A DNA stretch of 64,000 nucleotides from an uncultured Prevotellaceae bacterium (GTDB taxonomy: Bacteria > Bacteroidota > Bacteroidia > Bacteroidales > Bacteroidaceae), in the NCBI GenBank assembly GCA_900318775.1, contig ONLY01000009.1, positions 62,001 through 126,000 on the forward strand. Reading direction: 5' to 3'. Below are positions 19,191 to 27,276 of this stretch, in pieces. The first letter of the stretch is position 1. Each line of letters opens with the position of its first letter. The position numbers and the translations under genes are program-made. The notes beneath the pieces are model-generated. The model ran no database searches, was not told where the DNA came from, and saw nothing but the letters and a program-made list of their open reading frames with translations.

Positions 19191-19506
19191 ATTGTTTTAT
19201 ATGTGTCTATATGATTCGTCTTTATATTAAATGAACTCAACAGCTATTTCCAGCGACATCCACAAAAAGGGTTTTGCCCCGCGGCATGCGCCCCCATCGG
19301 GACTGAAAATGTAACACCTTTTTTGCAGGCACTGTTACATTTGTTACACACGGTGTGTTACATGTGTAACATAGGGTGTGTGACAAATGTTACACCAGGT
19401 ATGTTACAAGTGTTACACAAGGCGCGCCGTCGATGTGTTGCACCGCATTTGTGTCCAGTGCTGCACGGTGTCTGCACACAGAGGCGAAGGAATAGTGCCC
19501 AAAGTG
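19191..19506. other. Gene-free interval holding a TGTTACA repeat cluster
   Basis: No credible gene is seen in these 316 bases. The notable content is the TGTTACA-type cluster at 19310-19420. Open frames through it exist only because the repeat lacks stops and give Cys-rich low-complexity translations. Confidence 0.6.
19310..19420. repeat. Cluster of TGTTACA / TGTAACA heptamers
   Basis: About eight copies of TGTTACA or its inverse TGTAACA occur in 110 bases, at spacings of about 8-24, in both orientations (for example GTGTTACATGTGTAACAT, a dyad). Degenerate copies (GTGTTGCACC) continue to the right. It sits between the 5' end of the PrsW gene and the 3' end of the MazG-like gene, so it could be an operator array for PrsW or a simple repeat. 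Confidence 0.75.
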
Positions 19507-19848
19507 CTATGGATGCAGCTTGGGGTTGTGCCTGTGGCGGTCCTTGTCTCTGGCAGTCTTCTTCTCGAGGTTTTTGCGGAAGGCCTCTGTCAGGTCCACT
19601 CCTGTTTGGTTGGCCAGACAGAGCAACACCCAGAGCACATCGGCCATCTCGTCGGAAGGGTCTTGTGGCTCACCTTCCTTGAACGACTGCTCGCCATATT
19701 TTCGGGCCATGATGCGTGCCAGTTCGCCCACCTCCTCAGTCAGAATGGCCATGTTGGTGAGTTCCGAAAAGTAACGTACCCCATAGGTGCGAATCCATTC
19801 ATCCACTTGCTCTTGTGCCTGTTGTAGAGTCAAAGCTGTTGTCTTCAT
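19507..19848 (-). CDS. MazG-like nucleotide pyrophosphohydrolase
   Basis: 113 residues from ATG at 19848, which has AAAAGAAG upstream; a longer frame to 20025 would run through the promoter region. It has the MazG/all-alpha NTP pyrophosphatase motif: EEVGE (Glu38, Glu39, Glu42) and DEMADVLW (Glu67, Asp70), which bind magnesium. Such enzymes hydrolyse non-canonical nucleoside triphosphates to monophosphates. A single short domain with a charged C-terminal tail is normal for this group. Substrate unknown. Confidence 0.87.
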   Translation of the reverse strand: MKTTALTLQQAQEQVDEWIRTYGVRYFSELTNMAILTEEVGELARIMARKYGEQSFKEGEPQDPSDEMADVLWVLLCLANQTGVDLTEAFRKNLEKKTARDKDRHRHNPKLHP

Positions 19849-19875
19849 CTTCTTTTGGCTATTGCAATTCTTCTG

Positions 19876-19883
19876 CAAAGTTA
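19876..19883 (-). promoter_or_regulatory. -7 box for the MazG-like gene
   Basis: TAACTTTG on the minus strand, 27 bases upstream of the ATG at 19848; supports that start over the longer frame. Confidence 0.6.
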
Positions 19884-19957
19884 GCGATTTCGAGCAAGGA
19901 AACACGTTTTCACATAGATTTTGCTTGCGAGAGAGGGTGTATCTCGAAGATTTTGAG

Positions 19958-19965
19958 TAATTTTG
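19958..19965 (+). promoter_or_regulatory. -7 box for mtaB
   Basis: TAATTTTG, a TAnnTTTG match 43 bases before the mtaB start. The -33 element is not obvious. Confidence 0.5.
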
Positions 19966-20008
19966 CAACTTGCACAGGGATATGATTCCCTCCTGGCAAT
20001 AGCAGTAC

Positions 20009-21316
20009 ATGATTGATTCAAGCATATTACAAGGAAAGAAAGCGGCCTATTTTACATTGGGTTGCAAGTTGAACTTTGCGGAGACCAGCACGGTGGCGCA
20101 GCAGTTGGCCAGCTACGGAGTGAAGAAAGCACAGAAGGGGGAAGTGGCCGATGTGGTGGTGGTGAACACGTGCAGCGTGACGGAAGTGGCCGACCATAAG
20201 TGCCGGCAAGCCATTCACCGTCTGGTGAAGGCGCATCCGGGTGCGTTTGTGGTGGTGACCGGCTGCTATGCGCAGCTGAAGCCCCAGGAGATTGTGGAGA
20301 CCCCCGGTGTGGACCTGGTGCTGGGAAGTGAGCAGAAAGGCAACATCATCCCGATGATACTTGAGGGAATGACAGGAGCACACACTGTGAAGACTGCTGA
20401 CATCAAGACATTTGCCGCAAGTTGCTCACGAGGAGACAGAACTCGTTATTTCCTCAAGGTGCAGGACGGCTGCAACTACTACTGCACTTATTGTACTATC
20501 CCGATAGCACGTGGACGGAGCCGCAACGGCAGCATCGCTTCGATGGTGGAACAGGCGCAGCAGGTGGCTGCGGAGGGTGGCAAGGAGATTGTCATCACAG
20601 GCGTGAACATTGGTGACTTCGGACGTTCTACGGGGGAGACCTTCTTCGACCTTGTGAAGGCTCTCGACCAAGTGGAAGGTATTGAACGATACCGCATCTC
20701 AAGCATCGAACCCAACCTGCTGACTGACGAAATCATCGAGTATTGTGCGCAGTCAAGGGCATTCATGCCGCATTTCCACATCCCCCTGCAGAGTGGCAGT
20801 GACGAGGTGCTGAAACTGATGCACCGCAAGTATGACACGGCGCTCTTCCGCCATAAGGTAGAGAAGATTCGTGAGGTGATGCCCGATGCCTTCATCGGAG
20901 TGGATGTCATCGTCGGCACTCGTGGCGAGACGGAAGAGTATTTTCAGCAGGCCTACGACTTCATGCAGAGCGTTGATGTGTCACAGTATCATGTGTTCTC
21001 CTATTCGGAACGTCCAGGCACCAAAGCCTTGGAGATTCCTCATGTGGTCACGCCGCAGGAGAAGCATGAGCGCAGCCAGCGTGTCTTGGCGCTCTCGACA
21101 CAGAAAACTCACGATTTCTACAGCCGCTTCATCGGCACCACGCGTCCTCTCTTGCTTGAGCACGCTTCGCCACGAAAGCCTGTGATGAACGGCTTTACCG
21201 ACAACTATATCCGTGTGGAAGTGCCCAACCGCCCCGACCTTGACAACCGCATCGTCAACGTGCAACTCGGAGACTTTAACAAGGAAGGAGATGCATTGAT
21301 GGGCGAACTGAATTGA
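20009..21316 (+). CDS. mtaB: tRNA t6A37 methylthiotransferase MtaB
   Basis: 435 residues of the MiaB-like radical-SAM family. The N-terminal UPF0004 domain has GCKLNFAET, NTCSVTEVADHKC and VTGCYAQLKP, whose three cysteines bind one cluster. The radical-SAM motif CNYYCTYC (Cys155, 159, 162) binds the second. The VNTCSVTEVADHKCR signature matches MtaB rather than MiaB or RimO. The enzyme converts t6A37 to ms2t6A in tRNAs. A C-terminal TRAM-like segment is present (RPLLLEHAS, GFTDNYIRVEV). Confidence 0.9.
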   Translation: MIDSSILQGKKAAYFTLGCKLNFAETSTVAQQLASYGVKKAQKGEVADVVVVNTCSVTEVADHKCRQAIHRLVKAHPGAFVVVTGCYAQLKPQEIVETPGVDLVLGSEQKGNIIPMILEGMTGAHTVKTADIKTFAASCSRGDRTRYFLKVQDGCNYYCTYCTIPIARGRSRNGSIASMVEQAQQVAAEGGKEIVITGVNIGDFGRSTGETFFDLVKALDQVEGIERYRISSIEPNLLTDEIIEYCAQSRAFMPHFHIPLQSGSDEVLKLMHRKYDTALFRHKVEKIREVMPDAFIGVDVIVGTRGETEEYFQQAYDFMQSVDVSQYHVFSYSERPGTKALEIPHVVTPQEKHERSQRVLALSTQKTHDFYSRFIGTTRPLLLEHASPRKPVMNGFTDNYIRVEVPNRPDLDNRIVNVQLGDFNKEGDALMGELN

Positions 21317-21333
21317 ATCCGAAAAATCCGAAA

Positions 21334-21399
21334 AATCATCGCGCAGCGATATGTTTTTAAAAGACAAGTTCCTTTGGAACGATTAACCAGATTGAGCGG
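21334..21399 (+). repeat. Left direct repeat flanking the GxxExxY gene
   Basis: Starts AATCATCGCGCAGCGATATG, contains ACAAGTTCCT and ends CAGATTGAGCGG. The same order of blocks recurs at 21855-21917 with a few changes, bracketing the intervening gene. Confidence 0.8.
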
Positions 21400-21445
21400 A
21401 TTCGTCAGATAACATGTAATTGAAATAGATGAAAAATAAAAGATT

Positions 21446-21829
21446 ATGTTGATTCACGAGACTGAAACGTACCGGATTATTGGTGCGGCAATGGAAGTGC
21501 ATAAAACCTTAGGATGTGGATTCACGGAGAAAGTGTACCAAGATGCTTTGGAGAAAGAGTTTCTTTTGCAAGGTATTCCTTATGTGCGGGAATGTTCCAT
21601 GCAGGTCTCGTATAAAAATGAGATGTTGACATCAACTTTTGCCCCTGATTATGTTTGCTATGACAATATAATCGTAGAATTGAAGGCGGTTGAGGAACTT
21701 TCCGGAATGCATGAATCGCAAGCCATCAATTATGCTCATGTGGCAGACATGAAGGTGGCTTTGCTGATAAACTTTGGCACGGAATCGTTGGAACATAAAC
21801 GTTTGTATAATCCTCAAGGAACAAAATAA
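21446..21829 (+). CDS. GxxExxY family protein (PD-(D/E)XK-like)
   Basis: 127 residues. The family signature is GFTEKVY (Gly25, Glu28, Tyr31), followed by the nuclease-like core: DYVCYDNIIVELKAVEEL, in which D..ELK is the PD-(D/E)XK-type motif, and QAINYAHVADMKVALLINFG. The family is widespread in Bacteroidetes and environmental genomes and is of unknown function; some annotations call it a nuclease-superfamily protein. It sits alone between direct repeats, as if carried as a cassette. A purine-rich AAATAAAAG precedes the ATG. Confidence 0.87.
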   Translation: MLIHETETYRIIGAAMEVHKTLGCGFTEKVYQDALEKEFLLQGIPYVRECSMQVSYKNEMLTSTFAPDYVCYDNIIVELKAVEELSGMHESQAINYAHVADMKVALLINFGTESLEHKRLYNPQGTK

Positions 21830-21854
21830 TCCGTCTCATCCGCTGAATCCGCTT

Positions 21855-21917
21855 AATCATCGCGCAGCGGTATGTAAAATAACAAGTTCCTGTATGTCAA
21901 TTCAACAAATTGAGCGG
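21855..21917 (+). repeat. Right direct repeat flanking the GxxExxY gene
   Basis: AATCATCGCGCAGCGGTATG, then ACAAGTTCCT and CAAATTGAGCGG, in direct orientation to the copy at 21334 and 521 bases away. The end of the repeat abuts the promoter of the next gene. Confidence 0.8.
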
Positions 21918-21932
21918 TTTTTTGGGGAAAAG

Positions 21933-21963
21933 TTGCTTGTTTCAGAAGAATGCCGTATCTTTG
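21933..21963 (+). promoter_or_regulatory. Promoter of the GT2 / membrane-HTH pair
   Basis: TTG at 21933, 20 bases, then TATCTTTG (21956-21963). The ATG at 21967 is only three bases past the box, so the transcript would be leaderless or nearly so. Confidence 0.6.
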
Positions 21964-21966
21964 ATC

Positions 21967-23028
21967 ATGAAGAAATTAGCAATTGTCATATTAAACTGGA
22001 ACGGCGCCGACATGATGCGCCAATACTTGCCATCGGTGCTGGAGAACAGCGTGGGTGATGTCATTGTGGCTGATAACGCCTCCACGGACGGAAGCGTGCA
22101 GATGCTGCTTGACGAATTTCCTGAAGTGCCCGTGGTGGTGCTCGAACAGAACTTTGGCTTTGCTGAAGGCTACAACCGAGCCCTTGCACAATTGCCCGAC
22201 TACGAGTACTACCTCCTCCTCAACTCCGATGTGGAGATACGGCAGAAGGACTGGGACGCACCCATGATTCAGTACATGGACACCCATCCCGATTGCGCCG
22301 CTTGTCAGCCCAAACTGCTGGCGTTGCGTCAGCCCTCAACTGTCAACTGTCAACTGTCAACTGTCAACTGGTTTGAGTATGCAGGCGCTGCTGGTGGCTT
22401 CCTTGACAAATATGGCTACCCCTTCTGTCGAGGGCGTGTGATGGACACTGTAGAGCAGGATAAGGGGCAGTATGACGACATCGTGCCCCTGCTGTGGGGC
22501 ACGGGAGCCGCACTCATGGTGCGTGCTTCCGATTGGCGAGAGAGTGGGGGCTTGGACAGCCGTTTCTTTGCCCACATGGAGGAGATTGACCTCTGCTGGC
22601 GACTCCGCACCATGGGCAAGAGCATCGTATGCATTGCTCAGAGCCAAGCCTATCATCTGGGAGGAGCGACCCTTAATCAGGGAAATCCACGCAAGACCTT
22701 CCTAAACTTCCGCAACAACCTGCTGATGCTCTACAAGAACCTGCCCGACAAAGAGTTGAAGCCAGTCATGCGGGTGCGTCGCCTGCTCGACTATCTCGCT
22801 GCCCTCCAGTTCCTGCTCAAGGGCGATGCGAAGAACTGTTCCGCCGTCTTCAAGGCACGTCGTGCTTTCCAAAAGATGCGTCCTGACTTCGACAAAGACC
22901 GTCGTCACATCCAGCAACTGCGTACCAACGAGCGGGTGCCAGAGCGTGTGGACTTCCTGCTCCTTTGGCAATACTATGTGAAAGGAAAGAAAACGTTTGA
23001 TGCACTGATGAAAGGAATGAAACCATGA
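21967..23028 (+). CDS. GT2 glycosyltransferase with an internal heptamer repeat
   Basis: 353 residues from ATG at 21967 (MKKLAIVILNWNGADMM). It has a GT-A fold: ILNWNG, VIVADNASTDGSV, LNSDVEI (DxD-like) and a late acceptor segment GGLDSRFFAHMEEIDLCWR, as in rhamnosyltransferase-type GT2 enzymes of envelope polysaccharide synthesis. The sugar and acceptor cannot be read. A run of five TCAACTG heptamers inserts PSTVNCQLSTVN before WFEYAGAAGG; a change of one copy would shift the frame. The stop overlaps the next start (ATGA). Confidence 0.87.
   Translation: MKKLAIVILNWNGADMMRQYLPSVLENSVGDVIVADNASTDGSVQMLLDEFPEVPVVVLEQNFGFAEGYNRALAQLPDYEYYLLLNSDVEIRQKDWDAPMIQYMDTHPDCAACQPKLLALRQPSTVNCQLSTVNWFEYAGAAGGFLDKYGYPFCRGRVMDTVEQDKGQYDDIVPLLWGTGAALMVRASDWRESGGLDSRFFAHMEEIDLCWRLRTMGKSIVCIAQSQAYHLGGATLNQGNPRKTFLNFRNNLLMLYKNLPDKELKPVMRVRRLLDYLAALQFLLKGDAKNCSAVFKARRAFQKMRPDFDKDRRHIQQLRTNERVPERVDFLLLWQYYVKGKKTFDALMKGMKP
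22336..22370 (+). repeat. Five perfect TCAACTG heptamers inside a glycosyltransferase gene
   Basis: Exactly five tandem copies, 35 bases, in coding sequence. Since seven is not a multiple of three, gain or loss of one unit would truncate the protein. Confidence 0.95.
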
Positions 23029-24020
23029 GAACCCTGTTTGCAACATGGATGCTGTGCCTGCTGTCGCTATGCTGCTGGGCAGGCCGAAAAGATTTCTCCA
23101 TCGTGGGTGTGTGGATGCTGAAGAGCGAGACAGCGCCCGACGGGAGGATGACACCCTCCATCTACACCCAATACACGCGGTGCAAAATCTACGACTCCGA
23201 CAGCACCTACTACACCGTGCAACTCCATGCCGTGGGTGACGACATGCTCATCATCGCCCACGAGATGGGCAAGTATCGGCTGAACGACTCCGTCTATATG
23301 GAACGTGACAGAGTAATGCCCTTCCACGTCATCGACGACACCACCTTCATCACCGAGTTCAATGGCTATCAAGAACTCATGGTGCGTTCCAACACCATGA
23401 CCGAAGAGCGCAAGGAAGAGATACGGCAGTTGGTGCGCAAATATCCCGACGAGAGCGAAGCGCCCGTCAAGCACTATGTGCTCTCCACCACCGAACGCAA
23501 GTTGAAGAACGAGCGCGCCCTGTTTCTATATATAATAATGTGTATGAGTGTGGTGGCAGTCGGTGTGGCGGTCTATGTCTATCGTCTGCGGAAACGGAAA
23601 CGTGAGATAGAGAAGAAACTGGCAGAGATTGAAGAGGAACGCGCCTTGCGTCCTGTGGTGGTGGCCGATGCCATGAAACAGGTGGAGACCGAGTTCTATC
23701 AGTCGGACTACTATATGGCGTTGCGTCGTCGCATCGAGGCAGGGGAGAATATCAAGCCCACCGAGTGGAAGGAACTGGAGCGGCAACTGAAGGTTGTCTA
23801 TCCTCATTTCAGCAGCAGCCTTTACAGCCTTTACAACCTCTCGCCCATTGAGTGGCAAGTGTGCATGTTGCTCAAGATACGCACGGCACCTGTAGAGATA
23901 GCTACAGTGTTGAACAAAGATAAGAGCACCATCAGTACCACTCGTCGCCGCCTCTACAAGAAGGTTTTTGGCAAGGATGGTAGCGGAAAAGATTGGGACG
24001 AATTCATCTTGTCGCTGTAA
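23025..24020 (+). CDS. Membrane-anchored protein with extracytoplasmic sensor region and cytosolic HTH
   Basis: 331 residues. A signal-like hydrophobic N-terminus is followed by about 140 residues outside the membrane (IVGVWMLKSETAPDGR, lipocalin-like start), one transmembrane segment at about 165-187, a basic coiled coil (RLRKRKREIEKKLAEIEEE), and a C-terminal helix-turn-helix (SPIEWQVCMLLKIRTAP, IATVLNKDKSTISTTRRRLY) of the sigma-region-4/LuxR type. This looks like a one-protein transmembrane signal relay. No named family is recognised. It overlaps the glycosyltransferase by four bases and directly precedes the six thioredoxin genes, after a terminator; regulation of those genes is inference. 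Confidence 0.75.
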   Translation: MRTLFATWMLCLLSLCCWAGRKDFSIVGVWMLKSETAPDGRMTPSIYTQYTRCKIYDSDSTYYTVQLHAVGDDMLIIAHEMGKYRLNDSVYMERDRVMPFHVIDDTTFITEFNGYQELMVRSNTMTEERKEEIRQLVRKYPDESEAPVKHYVLSTTERKLKNERALFLYIIMCMSVVAVGVAVYVYRLRKRKREIEKKLAEIEEERALRPVVVADAMKQVETEFYQSDYYMALRRRIEAGENIKPTEWKELERQLKVVYPHFSSSLYSLYNLSPIEWQVCMLLKIRTAPVEIATVLNKDKSTISTTRRRLYKKVFGKDGSGKDWDEFILSL

Positions 24021-24050
24021 TAACATATCTTTCTTATTATAAGACGATTA

Positions 24051-24090
24051 CAAGGAGTTTGCAAACTATTTGCAAACTCCTTTTTTGTTT
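24051..24090 (+). terminator. Intrinsic terminator after the membrane-HTH gene
   Basis: Stem AAGGAGTTTGCA / TGCAAACTCCTT with a 7-base loop followed directly by a T-run. Separates the regulator transcript from the thioredoxin cluster. Confidence 0.9.
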
Positions 24091-24126
24091 CATCCCGTAA
24101 AAGTCAACTATTTGTTAACTCCGATA

Positions 24127-24159
24127 TTTGGAAAGGTGAAGAAGATTGCTCTACCTTTG
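24127..24159 (+). promoter_or_regulatory. Promoter of the TlpA cluster
   Basis: TTTG (24127-24130), 21 bases, TACCTTTG (24152-24159): an ideal Bacteroidetes promoter, about 90 bases before the first thioredoxin-protein ATG. Confidence 0.8.
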
Positions 24160-24247
24160 TGGCGATTTTGATGCTAAAGGTTCAGACCCTCTTCACTTTC
24201 ATGAACGATACAATGATGTAGGTACAAATTCAAATGAATAAATAAAA

Positions 24248-25330
24248 ATGAAAAAGGTTTTGATAGCGGCTTTGTGTTTTAGCCTGTTGTCGTGTCAGTA
24301 CACGACACCGACTGAAGATGTGCTGGAGGTCATCTTCCCCACGGGCACGGAAGGCTTTGTGAGGGTTACATCTGGCACGGAAGAAACCCCGTGTGATACG
24401 TTCCCGATTGTGGACGGAAAGTTGGTGATGAAAAAGACGAATCTGCCAACTACGCTCACGCTGAGGTATCTGAAAGCACTGGATGCCGACAGCACGGTGT
24501 GGCTGGCGGTGCAAGGAGAGCATGCCCGATGGGGAAGCATCCCCCTGGGGCATGGTCGCACGGTGATTACGTTCGATTCTCTTTCATCCCCTGTATCCGT
24601 CGGAGCCATCGCTGACGAGTATGGCGATTTTGAGGCCAATGATGTATTCTTCAATGATCCTCAACGTTTCCGAAGTGAGGATTTCTTGAAAGCTCATTCG
24701 CAAAGCCTGAAGGCATTGTATCTCTTGTCGAACTCGTGGAATGCCGACACCTTGCAGAGGGCACTGGATTGTTTCTCCGAATCCTTGCGCGCTTCAGATC
24801 GAGGTCAGGAATTGCAGCAGCTCATCTCGTCTCGGAAAGAGAAGGGTGGGGTGGCAAAACTCTTCCCATTATGGGACACGGCAGGGAAAGCCCATTCCTT
24901 TGAGGAATGCTTGGGCGAAAAGGAGTATATGCTCTTGAACCTATGGGCGAGTTGGTGCGGTCCTTGCCGTGCGGAGATTCCCGACTTGATAGCCTATTAT
25001 AAGGAATGTCGCGACCGTGTGGCTTTCGTCAGTGTGACCATCGACGAAGACCGTTCCGCATGGCTGAAAGCGGTGAACGAGGCTCCCCAATACGAGTGGG
25101 CAAACCTGTCGTACAAATTCGACGGCACCACGGAAGGACGCCCACGCCCCCTTCTCTTCAACAACGGCTTTGTCCCCTTCTTCTACATCCTCGATAGAGA
25201 CGGAAATACTGTTTACAGTTCGCTGGAACAGAAAGATGGAAGTCCTTTGAACGATGCCAAGCGGCAGCTCAACGAGTTGTTGGCTCTCGACACCAAGGTG
25301 TCTCAAAAAACGATAATTACCAATAATTGA
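24248..25330 (+). CDS. TlpA-type thioredoxin lipoprotein 1 (DUF4369-like N-terminus)
   Basis: 360 residues with a lipoprotein signal (CFSLLSC, Cys17). Residues about 25-130 resemble the DUF4369-type beta domain of Bacteroidetes TlpA proteins (VLEVIFPTGTEGFV, CDTFPIVDGKLVM). After a helical middle comes a thioredoxin fold with WASWCGPCRAEIPDL (CGPC 237-240) and the cis-Pro region PRPLLFNNGFVPFF. Such proteins reduce or rearrange disulfides in envelope proteins. It is a close paralogue of the gene at 31110. Its last codons form the left arm of a perfect inverted repeat. Confidence 0.87.
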   Translation: MKKVLIAALCFSLLSCQYTTPTEDVLEVIFPTGTEGFVRVTSGTEETPCDTFPIVDGKLVMKKTNLPTTLTLRYLKALDADSTVWLAVQGEHARWGSIPLGHGRTVITFDSLSSPVSVGAIADEYGDFEANDVFFNDPQRFRSEDFLKAHSQSLKALYLLSNSWNADTLQRALDCFSESLRASDRGQELQQLISSRKEKGGVAKLFPLWDTAGKAHSFEECLGEKEYMLLNLWASWCGPCRAEIPDLIAYYKECRDRVAFVSVTIDEDRSAWLKAVNEAPQYEWANLSYKFDGTTEGRPRPLLFNNGFVPFFYILDRDGNTVYSSLEQKDGSPLNDAKRQLNELLALDTKVSQKTIITNN

Positions 25331-25404
25331 CGATAATTCTATCCGAAAATTCATTTTTTATTATTGGAACAAATTATCGTCAATTATTGGTAATTATCGT
25401 TTTT
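25306..25404. repeat. Perfect 33-bp inverted repeat overlapping a stop codon
   Basis: Left arm 25306-25338 and right arm 25372-25404 are exact complements, separated by 33 bases. The left arm starts AAAAACGATAATTACC and includes the last codons and stop of the first TlpA gene. The A-run and T-run at the tips would also allow termination in either direction. Confidence 0.92.
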
Positions 25405-25471
25405 CCAAGCCTCCAACGGAGGCGAAGGAGCAGAAAAATCTTATAGTAAAAAACCTAAAACCAAAACCAAT

Positions 25472-27268
25472 ATGAAAAAGATGCTATTGCTATTTGCCTT
25501 GTTGCTGGCGGTGTCGGCACAGGCAAAAGACAGGGTGATAGACCGCCCCGCCTTCAAGTCAACAAATACGGGCAGTATCATCCCCGTGAAAGTGGAACTG
25601 ACGAAGAAAGCGACCATCGTGCATTTCCGTGTGGACTGCGCCCATTGGCGCGACTGGAGCATGGTCGGGGCACGGTTGGAGAGTGGCGGAAAGACCTGTG
25701 CCTATCAGCATGGACGGATTATCACCCACGATGGCACCACGGTGTTGGCTGATGAAGCGTTTGAGATAGGGAGGAAGTACCCGAAGAACGCACAGCAGGA
25801 CTCCCTCATTCTGACCTTCGAGCCACTGCCCAAGGAAGCAAAGACCTTCGACTACCTGGAAAGTGATAATGAGAGTTCATGGAAGATTTACGGCATCCGG
25901 CTTGACAACCAACTCTATCCCCTCGTCCTCCCTCCCTATCAGAAACCTGTTGACAACGGAGAACCGCTGAAACCGTTGACTTTGAAGCATGGCGAGGCAA
26001 CCGCAACCCTCACCTTGCACGGAGGCGACTGCTTCGATTATTTCGGCGACCCCAGCCGTCATCCCATCACGGGCGACTATGATTCAAGAAGCCGCTATGA
26101 GGGCGACTCCACGCTCATCTATTGCCATCCCGCCGATGTGGCGACACGCCCTGTCTTCATCCGCCTTCAGACCGTATACGGCCCGTTCAACCAGTTTCCC
26201 ATGATACTCATTCCCGGCGAGACCCTCATGCTCGATGTCGATGGCGCAGCCTGCATTGCCATCGGAAGCGACTTTACGGCAGGCAAACCCTCCTTGCGCG
26301 AATGCTACCGTGTGGGGGGCACCTTGGGCGACCTCGAACAAGTGCTCTTGGAGAACGAGTTCCTGCATTACCGCTACATCAATGGAACACCTACCTACAC
26401 GGAAGGCGAGGATGTGTCGGCTTGGTGTGATGCGCTGTGGCAAAGCCTCGACACCTTGCGCCGGGGCTTGATAGAACGTTGTGGCTACACGCGCCGCCAG
26501 CAAGACTTCCTGCGATTACTCTTAGAGGACTATTATGTGCGCACCGTGCAGGAACACACGCTCGTTGATGCTCATGCCCGTGACTTGATGCTCTTCCGCG
26601 ATGGCCGTTCCTACTACCTGCCTCCAAGGGCCGAACGTTTGCTCTATCTCGAAGCCAACGGGCTTGACCACGGTGAGGTGTACGAGCTGTTGAAGGGCTT
26701 TGCCGAGGCACAAAAGATAGGTGAGAAGATGCGGCAAGGAAAGGTGCAGCCCGACAGCGTGATTCTTGCTGCCCATCCCTACTTTCAGCCTGTGCTCCGT
26801 GCCTTCAACGACAGCACCCGTGTCATCGTGGAGCGGTTGCAACGTGAAGCGAAAGATCGCATGATGCCCACGCCCGATGTGACGGGTGACAAACTGCTGG
26901 AGGCTATCGTTGCGCAACACCCCGGCAAGGCAGTCTTCTTCGACTTCTGGGCCACTTGGTGCGGCCCCTGCAAGAAAGGCATCGAGGCGATGGAGCCGAT
27001 GAAGGAACAACTGAAGGGACAAGACATCGTCTTCATCTATCTGACCAACGAATCCAGCCCCATGGACGAATGGAACAAGCACGTGCTCAGCATCCCAGGG
27101 CTGCACTACCGCATCCCTTCCTCCCTCTGGCAGCAGATTCCTGGCCTTGATGCCATTCCTCAGTATTATTTCTACGACCGCACGGGCAAACGCGTGTGGG
27201 AACAGACAGGTTTCAGCAATGAGGTGTTGGAGGAGATTGGAAAAGAAATAGAAAAAGCATTAAAATAA
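25472..27268 (+). CDS. TlpA-type thioredoxin protein 2, long form
   Basis: 598 residues with an SpI signal (MKKMLLLFALLLAVSAQA). Three parts can be seen: an N-terminal beta domain (about 20-165, KKATIVHFRVDCAHWRDW, LILTFEPLPKEA), a mostly helical middle (about 165-455), and a C-terminal thioredoxin domain with WATWCGPCKKGIEAM (CGPC 497-500), VFIYLTNESSP and IPQYYFYDRTG. It is a near-duplicate of the gene at 28518. A periplasmic or surface thiol-disulfide oxidoreductase role follows from the CGPC motif; the partner is unknown. Confidence 0.85.
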   Translation: MKKMLLLFALLLAVSAQAKDRVIDRPAFKSTNTGSIIPVKVELTKKATIVHFRVDCAHWRDWSMVGARLESGGKTCAYQHGRIITHDGTTVLADEAFEIGRKYPKNAQQDSLILTFEPLPKEAKTFDYLESDNESSWKIYGIRLDNQLYPLVLPPYQKPVDNGEPLKPLTLKHGEATATLTLHGGDCFDYFGDPSRHPITGDYDSRSRYEGDSTLIYCHPADVATRPVFIRLQTVYGPFNQFPMILIPGETLMLDVDGAACIAIGSDFTAGKPSLRECYRVGGTLGDLEQVLLENEFLHYRYINGTPTYTEGEDVSAWCDALWQSLDTLRRGLIERCGYTRRQQDFLRLLLEDYYVRTVQEHTLVDAHARDLMLFRDGRSYYLPPRAERLLYLEANGLDHGEVYELLKGFAEAQKIGEKMRQGKVQPDSVILAAHPYFQPVLRAFNDSTRVIVERLQREAKDRMMPTPDVTGDKLLEAIVAQHPGKAVFFDFWATWCGPCKKGIEAMEPMKEQLKGQDIVFIYLTNESSPMDEWNKHVLSIPGLHYRIPSSLWQQIPGLDAIPQYYFYDRTGKRVWEQTGFSNEVLEEIGKEIEKALK

Positions 27269-27276
27269 GAAAACAC

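Noticed and set aside
19323-19827. Plus-strand open frames across the TGTTACA cluster
   Set aside because: Translation is Cys/Leu-rich low complexity generated by the repeat and overlaps the well-supported MazG-like gene on the other strand.
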